This document shows positions 9,829-17,477 of a stretch of DNA of 64,000 bases, one piece after another (position 1 is the first letter of the stretch; the number at the start of each line of letters is the position of its first letter). Source of the stretch: Clostridium tunisiense TJ (lineage in GTDB: Bacteria > Bacillota > Clostridia > Clostridiales > Clostridiaceae); contig NZ_AMQH01000002.1 in assembly GCF_000300195.1 (NCBI RefSeq), forward strand, positions 372,001-436,000, in the 5' to 3' direction. The notes beneath the pieces were generated by a model that made no database searches, was not told the DNA's origin, and saw nothing but the letters and a program-made list of their open reading frames with translations. A program made the translations under genes and the position numbers.

Positions 9829-10824
9829 CTATTCTTTATAATTCTTCTCAAATCTCCAAGAATCTCTGCACATTTCTAATAAACCTCTTTTTGCAATCCA
9901 GCCTAGCTCTCGTTTTGCTTTACTTACATCTGCATAACAAGAAGCTATATCTCCTGGTCTTCTATCTACTATTTCATAAGGCACTTTAATTCCATTTGCA
10001 TCTTCAAAAGCCTTTGTTAACTGTAAAACTGAAGTACCTTGCCCAGTTCCTAAATTATATACATGAGCTCCTGTTGTTAGATTGTTTAGTGCTGCAACAT
10101 GACCTTCAGCAAGATCCATTACATGAATATAATCTCTAACCCCTGTACCATCTACAGTAAGATAGTCATTTCCAAATACTCTTAGTTTACTTAGCTTTCC
10201 TTTTGCTACCTGTGTAACGTAGGGCATTAAGTTATTAGGAATACCATTAGGAGCTTCCCCAATTAATCCACTTTCATGTGCTCCTACTGGATTAAAGTAT
10301 CTAAGTAGTGCTACTGAGAAATTTGGGTTAACTTTTGCTACATCCTTAATGATCCTCTCACTCATAGCTTTAGTTTCACCATATGGATTTGTAGTAGGTA
10401 AAAGTTCCATAGTTTCAACAAATGGTACTTGGTTATCTCCATAAACTGTTGCAGATGAAGAGAATACAAATTTGTTAACATTGTATTTTTTACACATTTT
10501 GCAAAGAACCATTGTGCTTACTAAGTTGTTGTAATAATAAGCTAGTGGCTTTTCTACGGATTCACCTACTGCCTTAAGACCCGCAAAATGAATTACTCCA
10601 TCTATTTCATGATTTGAGAAGATAGTTTCTAGTGCTACTTCATCAGTTACATCTATCTTATAAAAAGTTACTTCTTTATTGGTTATTTTTTTTATTTTGT
10701 CTATAGTTTCAGCCTTACTGTTGCAAAGATTATCGGCAATAATCACTGTGTGATTATTTTTTAATAGTTCCACACAAGTATGTGAGCCTATATATCCGGC
10801 ACCGCCGGTTACTAGTATGTTCAT
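9829..10824 (-). CDS. galE: UDP-glucose 4-epimerase
   Basis: Extended SDR enzyme interconverting UDP-glucose and UDP-galactose (possibly the N-acetyl forms). The NAD-binding GGAGYIGSH is at residues 7-15, the catalytic pair is in NPYGETK (YxxxK), and RYFNPVGAH and GVRDYIHVMDLAEGH are classical GalE blocks. The start is the ATG after GGAAGGGG; an upstream extension of 15 codons lacks a site. It is about 95 bases upstream of wecB and probably co-transcribed. A second GalE is encoded at 52873-53859, so the window has two copies, perhaps with different substrate ranges. Confidence 0.93.
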   Translation of the reverse strand: MNILVTGGAGYIGSHTCVELLKNNHTVIIADNLCNSKAETIDKIKKITNKEVTFYKIDVTDEVALETIFSNHEIDGVIHFAGLKAVGESVEKPLAYYYNNLVSTMVLCKMCKKYNVNKFVFSSSATVYGDNQVPFVETMELLPTTNPYGETKAMSERIIKDVAKVNPNFSVALLRYFNPVGAHESGLIGEAPNGIPNNLMPYVTQVAKGKLSKLRVFGNDYLTVDGTGVRDYIHVMDLAEGHVAALNNLTTGAHVYNLGTGQGTSVLQLTKAFEDANGIKVPYEIVDRRPGDIASCYADVSKAKRELGWIAKRGLLEMCRDSWRFEKNYKE

Positions 10825-11104
10825 CGAAATTTGTCCCCTTCCATTTGCAGTTACTTTAATACAAAGCAATCTGAATTTATAATAGATTAATTACAGCTAT
10901 TCTGGCTTATGCCTTTTTTACTTTTTACTTATTTTTCTTTAGTAAAAGCCTCAGCTTAACAAGCTATACATAGTTTTAAAGACCATTTTCAACACTTTTT
11001 CCTTACAACATCATAGTTTTTAAATATAAACATATAGTTTAATACTTTATATTATAGCATAAATTTTGATAAAATGTATAAAGTTAGTTATATTCAATGT
11101 GAAA
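10825..11104. other. Upstream region of galE, no gene seen
   Basis: AT-rich spacer between the end of the phosphonate operon (terminator at 11105-11131) and galE. It should hold the galE promoter, but no convincing -35/-10 pair was picked. No small coding frame was recognised. Confidence 0.5.
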
Positions 11105-11131
11105 GGGTTGTAGTTTTAAAAACTACAACCC
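11105..11131 (-). terminator. Terminator of the phosphonate operon
   Basis: GGGTTGTAGT (11105-11114) pairs perfectly with ACTACAACCC (11122-11131) around an AT loop. On the minus strand it is followed by TTTCACATT. It lies about 40 bases after the stop of the 52-residue gene that ends the operon. Confidence 0.7.
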
Positions 11132-11172
11132 CCTAAAATGTCAACCTATAAAATTAATTTATAAAGTGAAAT

Positions 11173-11331
11173 TTATTTTTTCCCAATATAAATTCCCTCT
11201 ATATTTTCTTCAGTAAAAATCTCATCCACTAGTTTTAAAATTTCTTCTTTAGTTTCAGCCTCAGACTTATCCTTGAAATATATAGTTGGTTCTATTTTAT
11301 CTTTATATACTATTTTGCAATAATATTTCAT
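11173..11331 (-). CDS. Small 52-residue protein, translationally coupled
   Basis: A short frame starting at an ATG whose A is the last base of the preceding gene's stop (TAATG), the classic arrangement for translational coupling. The product begins MKYYCKIVYKDKIEP and ends EENIEGIYIGKK. It is charged, has no membrane segment or signal peptide, and looks like a small alpha/beta domain: strand, strand, acidic helix (SEAETKEEILKLVDEI), strand. The start overlap and the terminator 40 bases downstream support it as a true last gene of the phosphonate operon. No family was recognised and no function is proposed. Short length is the main doubt. Confidence 0.6.
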   Translation of the reverse strand: MKYYCKIVYKDKIEPTIYFKDKSEAETKEEILKLVDEIFTEENIEGIYIGKK

Positions 11332-12425
11332 TATTCATAGTTCTCCAGTGTTTTTTTGATTTCATTAGCAAAAGCTTCGCAATCTTCAACCTTAATGGAC
11401 TTAGGATAATTAAGTGCAAATACCTTCTTCATCTTTTCTATAACATCATCAGTAAAGTAAATTTTGCCATCCTTAATATCTTCTACTCCATCAAATCTTA
11501 AGTTTCCAGCATTTATTTCAATAGCCTTCTCTAAAGAAATTCCCTCAGGTAGAATCATATCTATTCTATCTTCAAAGATCTTAGCTGGGTATCCACCTAC
11601 TAATCCATTAGGACCAGGTAAGTGCATTAAAAAGCCTTCATTAAACATAATGCTTTGAGTTATCTTTGCCACATCTGAAGATATCATAAGATTTCTTGTT
11701 GGGCCTGATACAGTACTCATTTTTGCAAGGTTGAATATTTCCTCATCACTGATTCCTTGAACCTTTTCTCCATTAACCTTACATTCCATATAATATGGAG
11801 AACCTTTTGCTGAGGCTTCCTTTGAAACATAAGTATTAAGGAAGTGGCTTCCAAGCATTAACACATCAACCTGTTGAGGTGATACATTAAGCTTTTTACC
11901 TAAGCCCATTTGTATTCTAGGAATTAAATGGTTTAGATTTCCTGCACCAGTAAAAGGTGCTAATCCAACACTTTCTAAAGCAGGGCAAACTCCATCTGGG
12001 AAACTTGTATTAATTACCTTGGCATCAATTTTTGATAGTTTTACTGCCTGCATTACTTTATAAATTAAAGGAATTGCTAGTGGTAACCATACACCATATC
12101 CAATTTCATTTGGATATGAGAATTCTCCATATTTAAAGCCTTTCATAAATCTACCTGTATAGGCAATTATATCTGGCTTAATTTTAGTTAATAATTCTGC
12201 AGTAGCTTCCACATTGTTAAAATCTGTTGATATTACACTAATATTAGGATAGTATCCCATAAGGCCAGCTGATATTAGTGTCATATTAACTCTTTTTTGA
12301 GCTTCTTCAATAGATCTTGTTGCTACTACTATCTCGAAGTTTTCAATGCCTTTTGTTCTTGCAAGAAAATCTAGTACGTAAGCTCCTGTGCTTCCGTAAC
12401 CAGCTATCATTATCTTTTTAGCCAT
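11331..12425 (-). CDS. Rossmann-fold oxidoreductase of unassigned substrate, phosphonate operon
   Basis: A 364-aa soluble protein starting with a dinucleotide-binding motif (IAGYGSTGAYVLDFLA, GxGxxG-type) and resembling saccharopine-dehydrogenase-like NAD(P) folds. A middle motif, NTSFPDGVCPALESVG then GAGNLNHLIPRIQMGLG, and a later GPTRNLMISSDV probably line the active site. It overlaps the upstream cytidylyltransferase gene by 16 bases and is followed by a TAATG-coupled small gene, so it is firmly part of the operon. The operon lacks a recognised aminoethylphosphonate transaminase. A plausible but unproven role is to reduce phosphonoacetaldehyde or act on a later phosphonate or sugar intermediate. 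The specific family is not certain. Confidence 0.6.
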   Translation of the reverse strand: MAKKIMIAGYGSTGAYVLDFLARTKGIENFEIVVATRSIEEAQKRVNMTLISAGLMGYYPNISVISTDFNNVEATAELLTKIKPDIIAYTGRFMKGFKYGEFSYPNEIGYGVWLPLAIPLIYKVMQAVKLSKIDAKVINTSFPDGVCPALESVGLAPFTGAGNLNHLIPRIQMGLGKKLNVSPQQVDVLMLGSHFLNTYVSKEASAKGSPYYMECKVNGEKVQGISDEEIFNLAKMSTVSGPTRNLMISSDVAKITQSIMFNEGFLMHLPGPNGLVGGYPAKIFEDRIDMILPEGISLEKAIEINAGNLRFDGVEDIKDGKIYFTDDVIEKMKKVFALNYPKSIKVEDCEAFANEIKKTLENYE

Positions 12426-13180
12426 TTTTCATTTCTCCCTTTTTCAACATCTTCAGCAGTATTTAAGTTTATCCAGTTATCCCCATCAATTATAACTGGT
12501 TCCATTGGATAATCCTTAATTGCTAAATTAATAGAAATCAACCCATTTCTTAAATCAGGTTCCTCTGAAATATTGCTACTAAATTGATCTAGTAACTCAA
12601 CGAACTTTTTAGCTCCCTTACCACCAAACTTCCAAAGTTGCATACTTTCCCCAATCACTAAATTCTTGTCTTTGATAAATCTAAACACATCAATATGCTC
12701 TCTATCATAAACAAACTCTTCAACCTTATTATTTCTGCCTACTGCAACCACACTTCTTTGAGGGTTTATCTCAACAGCTCTTACAGCTACAGCATTTTCT
12801 GCTGGATTGCTTGTAATAGCCTTATAGTACTCAAGAGGCATAAGTAAATCTCCTTCAGTTACTACAATGCTATCCGCATCATCAAGTTCCTGACCAGATA
12901 AAGCTAAAGAATATTCACAACCATGGTAACTATAATGCTTGTTATAAACATAAGTTAGTTTCATGCCAAACATACTATTTCCCATAGCTTCTTGTATTTG
13001 TTCAGCCTTATAGCCTACAACAATTACCGTTTCTTCTATATCACATTCACTAAGACAATACAAAATGTGCTTTAAAGCATTAGTTCCATGAAGATCAATT
13101 AAACACTTTGGAGTATTCTTAGAATAAGGTTCTAATCTGCTACCCACTCCTGCTGCAAGAATAACTGCTTTCTTTTTCAT
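12410..13180 (-). CDS. LicC/PntC-like nucleotidyltransferase, probably CTP-dependent
   Basis: A 256-aa nucleotidyltransferase with an intact signature at the N-terminus (LAAGVGSRL followed by NTPKCLID, GxGxR and PK). It has an acidic metal-binding site in VTEGDLLM and a LicC-type substrate region, YSYHGCEYSLALSG. LicC and PntC enzymes load phosphocholine or aminoethylphosphonate onto CTP. Between an SDR gene and an oxidoreductase in the PEP-mutase operon, it most likely makes a CMP-phosphonate that LicD could use. The pyrimidine and phosphonate specificity is inferred. Unlike some characterised PntC proteins, it is not fused to an aminotransferase. The same fold, degenerate, appears in the winged-helix fusion at 17478-18425. 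Confidence 0.82.
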   Translation of the reverse strand: MKKKAVILAAGVGSRLEPYSKNTPKCLIDLHGTNALKHILYCLSECDIEETVIVVGYKAEQIQEAMGNSMFGMKLTYVYNKHYSYHGCEYSLALSGQELDDADSIVVTEGDLLMPLEYYKAITSNPAENAVAVRAVEINPQRSVVAVGRNNKVEEFVYDREHIDVFRFIKDKNLVIGESMQLWKFGGKGAKKFVELLDQFSSNISEEPDLRNGLISINLAIKDYPMEPVIIDGDNWINLNTAEDVEKGRNEKWLKR

Positions 13181-13199
13181 TGCTTTAACCTCACATCTT

Positions 13200-14144
13200 C
13201 TATAAATTATAGTATTTTTTCATCCACTCAACAGTTTCTCTAATTCCCTCTTCAAGAGAAACTTTTATTTCAACACCTAACATTTTTTTAGCTTTGCTGA
13301 TGTCTAGTAATCTTCTTTGTGGGTCCCCAACTCTAGATAAGCTATATTCAACTTCAGTAGTCTTTCCTGTGATCTTAAAGATCATATCTAGAAGTTCTTG
13401 AAGAGTAACCTCTTGATCACTTCCAATGTTATAGCTTTCTCCTGAAGGAGAGTTTTGCATTGCTAAATAAGTAGCCTCAGCGCAATCACTCATGTATAAG
13501 AAAGTTCTTTTTATCTTATCTGCATCTTTGTTAATTATAAGTTTCTCTCCACGTAAAACTCTATTAATTAAATAAGGAATAACATGGTTATCATCTATAT
13601 CTCTAGGTCCATAAACATTCGCATATCTTAAATGACAAATATCCATTTTATCTTTATAGAAGTTACCAACGTGCTCTGTTAATATTTTTCCTTGTGCATA
13701 AGACCATCTTGTTGTAGTCTCAACAGCATCATATAAAGTTGGAGTTAACTCATCTGTAGGTATTCTTTGTGGATGACCATAAATTTCTGAACTTGAAGCA
13801 TTAACAAACTTCTTAACTCCATTTTTTAATGCCCAGTCTATCATAACTTTTGTACCATGACAGTTAACCATATATGTATCTACAGGAGCCTCATAAAAAT
13901 ACTTTGTTGGTACAATAGCTGCAAGGTGATATATTTTATCAACATCTTTTATATCCATAGAGTCAATGTCTAAAATATCTCCCTCTATAAATTGAAAGTT
14001 CTCATTGTTTATAATTCCATCTAGATTCTCCATAGTTCCTCTAAAGAAATTATCTATTCCTATTACCTGTTCTCCTTCAGCAATACACTTTTCTGCTAAG
14101 TAAGAGCCAGTTAATCCGGCAACACCAGTAATTAATGTTTTCAT
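13200..14144 (-). CDS. NAD-dependent epimerase/dehydratase (extended SDR)
   Basis: A 314-aa extended short-chain dehydrogenase. The cofactor motif is GVAGLTGSYLAE at residues 7-18, the catalytic set is NASSSEIYG and the YxxxK in WSYAQGKILTE, and the C-terminal half has the usual GVEI region. Such enzymes epimerise, dehydrate or decarboxylate nucleotide sugars; this one cannot be assigned a substrate. It starts behind AAGGAG and sits between a metallophosphoesterase and the cytidylyltransferase of the phosphonate operon, about 20 bases from each. Its presence suggests the phosphonate ends up on a dedicated sugar or that the operon also supplies a sugar donor. Confidence 0.85.
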   Translation of the reverse strand: MKTLITGVAGLTGSYLAEKCIAEGEQVIGIDNFFRGTMENLDGIINNENFQFIEGDILDIDSMDIKDVDKIYHLAAIVPTKYFYEAPVDTYMVNCHGTKVMIDWALKNGVKKFVNASSSEIYGHPQRIPTDELTPTLYDAVETTTRWSYAQGKILTEHVGNFYKDKMDICHLRYANVYGPRDIDDNHVIPYLINRVLRGEKLIINKDADKIKRTFLYMSDCAEATYLAMQNSPSGESYNIGSDQEVTLQELLDMIFKITGKTTEVEYSLSRVGDPQRRLLDISKAKKMLGVEIKVSLEEGIRETVEWMKKYYNL

Positions 14145-14170
14145 TGTAAATCACTCTCCTTAATAGTTAA

Positions 14171-14860
14171 TTATATACCTAAAAATAATCTTTTCGCTAA
14201 AAATTTATCTAATCCTGCTTTTTCAATTTTCTCAGCAGTATTTTTTATATCATAAGGAACTTGGCAAAATTCTATGGATTTTTTTTCTGTATCATAAATA
14301 GCATATTGAGCATCATTTAATCCATTTCGTGGTTGACCCACACTTCCTGGGTTTACAACTTGTAACTCTCCAAAATTAAAGCTAAAACGGAGATGAGAAT
14401 GTCCCACAAAGACTAAATCATATTTACGTCTACTAAATATTCTTTCTAAATCCTCCTTTGACGTTGAAGGAAATATATATTGCCAATAGGGATCTTCTAA
14501 GCCACCATGATATACTTCAATTCCAAACTCATCATATAAATGTTTTTGTTTAAGATTTCTTAAAAAGCTTAAAGACTCCTGATTTAGTTGATCTCTAGTC
14601 CAATTTATTGCATATCTTCCATGTTCAGTTCTGAACCTAGTAAGGTCATTGTTCAAGATAGCATTATCATGGTTTCCTAAAACACAACCTAATAGGTCTA
14701 ACTGAGATAAGAGCTTTATTGTTTCATTTGGCTCAGGACCATATCCTAGAATATCACCTAAACAAATATACTTATCTACCTTATTAATACCATCCTGAAC
14801 TACAGCTTTTAAGGCTTCATAGTTTGAATGTATATCTGATATTATTCCTATCTTCAACAT
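14171..14860 (-). CDS. Calcineurin-like metallophosphoesterase
   Basis: A 229-aa protein with the complete dimetal motif set: DIHSNYEAL (residues 8-16), LGDILGYGPEP, LGNHDNAI and VFVGHSHLRFSF. It belongs to the small YfcE-like branch of calcineurin phosphoesterases, usually phosphodiesterases or phosphatases. No signal peptide, so cytoplasmic. GAAGGGGGGAAG stands directly before the ATG; a TTG one codon later has the better spacing, so the start may be 14857. It lies between phosphonopyruvate decarboxylase and an SDR with short gaps. A phosphatase in a phosphonate operon could release a phosphate ester or recycle a nucleotide intermediate; the substrate is unknown. Confidence 0.85.
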   Translation of the reverse strand: MLKIGIISDIHSNYEALKAVVQDGINKVDKYICLGDILGYGPEPNETIKLLSQLDLLGCVLGNHDNAILNNDLTRFRTEHGRYAINWTRDQLNQESLSFLRNLKQKHLYDEFGIEVYHGGLEDPYWQYIFPSTSKEDLERIFSRRKYDLVFVGHSHLRFSFNFGELQVVNPGSVGQPRNGLNDAQYAIYDTEKKSIEFCQVPYDIKNTAEKIEKAGLDKFLAKRLFLGI

Positions 14861-14896
14861 CTTCCCCCCTTCACCAATTATCTTATTGAATTTAAC

Positions 14897-16033
14897 CTAC
14901 TTATCCTTAAGGAAATTCATTAATCCAGTTTTATTTTCTACTGGAGTTGTAGTTGGTCTTCCTAAATCTTTTCTTGCTCCACCATTAACTTTAACTTCTA
15001 ATAAAGCTGGACCCTCTGAAACATTTAGCTGAGTTATAGCCTGTTTAAGTTCCTCACTAGTAGTTGCTACAAACACATTTTTATAGCCACAGCTCTTAGC
15101 TATTCCTTGAAGATCAATGTTGAAAGCTATAGTTGGTTGACCACCAACAGAATCATGAGCTCCGTTATTAATGATTATATGTTTAAAGTTATTAACCTTT
15201 TGATTTCCAATTATAGCAAGGCCACCCATGTGCATTAAAGTAGCGCCATCACCATCTAAGCAGTAAACCTTTCTTTCAGGTTTTGCTAAAGCTATTCCTA
15301 AAGCAATTTGAGAAGAATGCCCCATGGAACCCACTGTTAAAAAGTCTCTTTCATGACCTTCGCCTCTAGCTTCTCTAAGTTCAAATAACTCACGAGATGC
15401 CATACCAGTAGTAGAAACAATAACTTCATCATTGCCCATAGCAGAAAGAATAACCTCAATAGCCTTCTCTCTATTCATTTCAAAAGAAGTTTGTATCTTC
15501 TTTTGTAGCTTATATGCCTCAAAAGTACCCTTTCTAACAACTAGTGCAAAAGGCTCATTAGTGGTTTTCATATGATTTATAGCTTTTTCCAGCTTTTCCT
15601 TTGCACTATCAGCAGTATCTTCCTCTGATAGAACTTCATACTTAACACCCATAGTATCTAAAAGTTCCACAGTAACAAGTCCCTGCTTCTTGTGCTGAGG
15701 CTCATCCTTTTTACCTGGTTCCCCTCTCCAACCAATTAAAAGAAGAGAAGGTATATTGTAAACTAATGGATCATTTAAAGATAAAAGAGGATTTACAATA
15801 TTGCCTATACCAGAGTTTTGCATATAAGTTAAAGCAAACTTTCCAGTAGCTAAGTGGTAACCTGATGCCATAGCTAAAGCATTACCTTCATTAGCAGCAA
15901 TTATATTGTTGCTTTCTTCAGTATTATCCATTACATAAGCACAAAAGTCCTTTAAAAGAGAATCAGGAACTCCTGTAAAGAAGTCCACCTGATTTTCCTT
16001 TAACAAATTATAAAACAACTCAGTATTTATCAC
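14897..16033 (-). CDS. aepY: Phosphonopyruvate decarboxylase
   Basis: Thiamine-diphosphate enzyme that decarboxylates phosphonopyruvate to phosphonoacetaldehyde, the step that pulls the unfavourable PEP-mutase equilibrium forward. The 378-aa length fits. The N-terminal block FFTGVPDSLLKDFCAYV and EGNALAMASGYHLATGK are typical. The C-terminal ThDP site runs from GDGATLMHMGGLAIIG to INNGAHDSVGGQPT, the GDG-N motif. The start is a GTG one base after the stop of PEP mutase, and its GGAGG ribosome binding site is inside the last codons of that gene, implying tight coupling. The pairing with PEP mutase makes the assignment firm. Confidence 0.94.
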   Translation of the reverse strand: MINTELFYNLLKENQVDFFTGVPDSLLKDFCAYVMDNTEESNNIIAANEGNALAMASGYHLATGKFALTYMQNSGIGNIVNPLLSLNDPLVYNIPSLLLIGWRGEPGKKDEPQHKKQGLVTVELLDTMGVKYEVLSEEDTADSAKEKLEKAINHMKTTNEPFALVVRKGTFEAYKLQKKIQTSFEMNREKAIEVILSAMGNDEVIVSTTGMASRELFELREARGEGHERDFLTVGSMGHSSQIALGIALAKPERKVYCLDGDGATLMHMGGLAIIGNQKVNNFKHIIINNGAHDSVGGQPTIAFNIDLQGIAKSCGYKNVFVATTSEELKQAITQLNVSEGPALLEVKVNGGARKDLGRPTTTPVENKTGLMNFLKDK

Positions 16034-16034
16034 T

Positions 16035-17333
16035 TTATTTTCCTCCTGGAATTAAAGTTAAAATTTCTTTTATTGGCATGCAATACTCTTTAGCTTCTAG
16101 AGCTCTATCATTCTCTAAAATAGATTTTGCAGTGTTAACCATTGCTGGATAAGCACTTCTAATTAAGTGATTAGCATAAATTACTATGCTAGCTCCTGCC
16201 TCATATAATTCTTTGTCAGTCATATGAGAGTAAGAAGTTGGCACAACTACTACTGGAACTTTTTTCTCAAACTGATTGTAGATTGAAAGGAATTCAACGA
16301 TTTCTTTTCCATCTTTTTGCTGGCTGTGAATCATAATTCCATCAGCTCCAGCTTCTATATAAGCCTTAGCTCTAGCTATAGCATCTTCCATACCAGCTTT
16401 TAAAATTAAACTTTCAATTCTTGCAATGATCATAAAATCATTAGTAACTCTAGCTGCTCTTCCTGCTCTAATTTTATCGCAGAAATTTTCTATAGTATCT
16501 TGTGTTTGTTGAACTTCTGTTCCAAATAAAGAATTCTTCTTAAGTCCTACTTTATCCTCTATGATTATAGCTGAAACTCCTAATCTTTCTAGAGTTTTAA
16601 CAGAATACACAAAGTGCTCAATCTTTCCGCCTGTGTCTCCATCTAAAATAATAGGTTTTGTAGTAACTTCTAATATATCATTAATAGTATTAAGTCTTGA
16701 AGTTAAGTCAACTAATTCGATATCTGGTTTTCCCTTTGCTGTAGAATCGCATAGAGAACTTACCCACATTCCATCGAACTCTTTAATTTTTCCATCTTTT
16801 TCAATCTTAGTTTTCTCAGCAATTAATCCTGTTAAGCCGTTATGTGCTTCCATAATTCTTACTACAGGTTTAGTAGCTAATAACTTTTTAAGTTTTTTCA
16901 TTCTTGTAGCTGGAGTAGTTCCAATTAAATTTATAGTCTCATCTAGTTTAGAAATAGAAACACCTTCAGTGTATTTTGTTTCAACTAGTTCTCCATTCCA
17001 CTCTTTAAGAGCTTCAATAACTCTTTCTCTTATATTCTTTTGGATTCCTTCTTTCCAGTCATCTCCATGAACTACATAATCAGGCTTTATCTTTAATAGA
17101 TTTGGAACCTGATCAAGTTCTTCTTGAGGTACAACCTCTGAAACCCCTTTTATGTTTTCAACAATTTTTTTTCTTTCCTCATAAGTCAATAAAGGTGTTC
17201 TCCAATATTCAGATATTACATCATCTGTATGTAGACCTATTATTACTTCTCCAAGCTTTCTTCCCTCTTCAATAACATTTAAGTGCCCATGGTGTATTAG
17301 ATCAGCACTCATAGCTATATATACTTTTTTCAT
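16035..17333 (-). CDS. aepX: PEP mutase with N-terminal cytidylyltransferase-like domain
   Basis: Forms the C-P bond by rearranging phosphoenolpyruvate to phosphonopyruvate, the entry to nearly all natural phosphonates. Residues 1 to about 135 form a cytidylyltransferase-like domain: SADLIHHGHLNVIEEG has the HxGH motif and TKYTEGVSISKL resembles the C-terminal nucleotide motif. From about 140 comes the isocitrate-lyase-type barrel, with WVSSLCDSTAKGKPD, LDGDTGG and the PEP-mutase hallmark IEDKVGLKKNS. This fused architecture is known for PEP mutases of surface-glycan loci; the role of the N-terminal domain is not clear. The start ATG follows GGAGGAATAACT. First gene of a seven-gene minus-strand operon, with a 9-bp hairpin in its leader. 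Confidence 0.95.
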   Translation of the reverse strand: MKKVYIAMSADLIHHGHLNVIEEGRKLGEVIIGLHTDDVISEYWRTPLLTYEERKKIVENIKGVSEVVPQEELDQVPNLLKIKPDYVVHGDDWKEGIQKNIRERVIEALKEWNGELVETKYTEGVSISKLDETINLIGTTPATRMKKLKKLLATKPVVRIMEAHNGLTGLIAEKTKIEKDGKIKEFDGMWVSSLCDSTAKGKPDIELVDLTSRLNTINDILEVTTKPIILDGDTGGKIEHFVYSVKTLERLGVSAIIIEDKVGLKKNSLFGTEVQQTQDTIENFCDKIRAGRAARVTNDFMIIARIESLILKAGMEDAIARAKAYIEAGADGIMIHSQQKDGKEIVEFLSIYNQFEKKVPVVVVPTSYSHMTDKELYEAGASIVIYANHLIRSAYPAMVNTAKSILENDRALEAKEYCMPIKEILTLIPGGK

Positions 17334-17378
17334 AGTTATTCCTCCATTTATAATAATATTTTGTGTGTTTATGTGAAT

Positions 17379-17400
17379 AAAATCTACTATTGTAGATTTT
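17379..17400. promoter_or_regulatory. Perfect 9-bp inverted repeat in the PEP-mutase leader
   Basis: AAAATCTAC and GTAGATTTT flank a 4-base spacer, 45 bases before the start codon of PEP mutase and about 75 bases after the stop of the winged-helix gene. It could be an operator, a short terminator of the upstream gene, or an attenuator. The sequence alone does not decide. Confidence 0.5.
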
Positions 17401-17477
17401 TAATAAGAACAATACATAAATAATAGTTACTCATAATTAGTTTGTATTTTCTTGCATAGCATTGTAAAACTTAACCT

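Noticed and set aside
8629..10824. Adding wecB and galE to the phosphonate operon
   Set aside because: A clear terminator at 11105-11131 and a 280-base gap separate them, so they form a separate unit.
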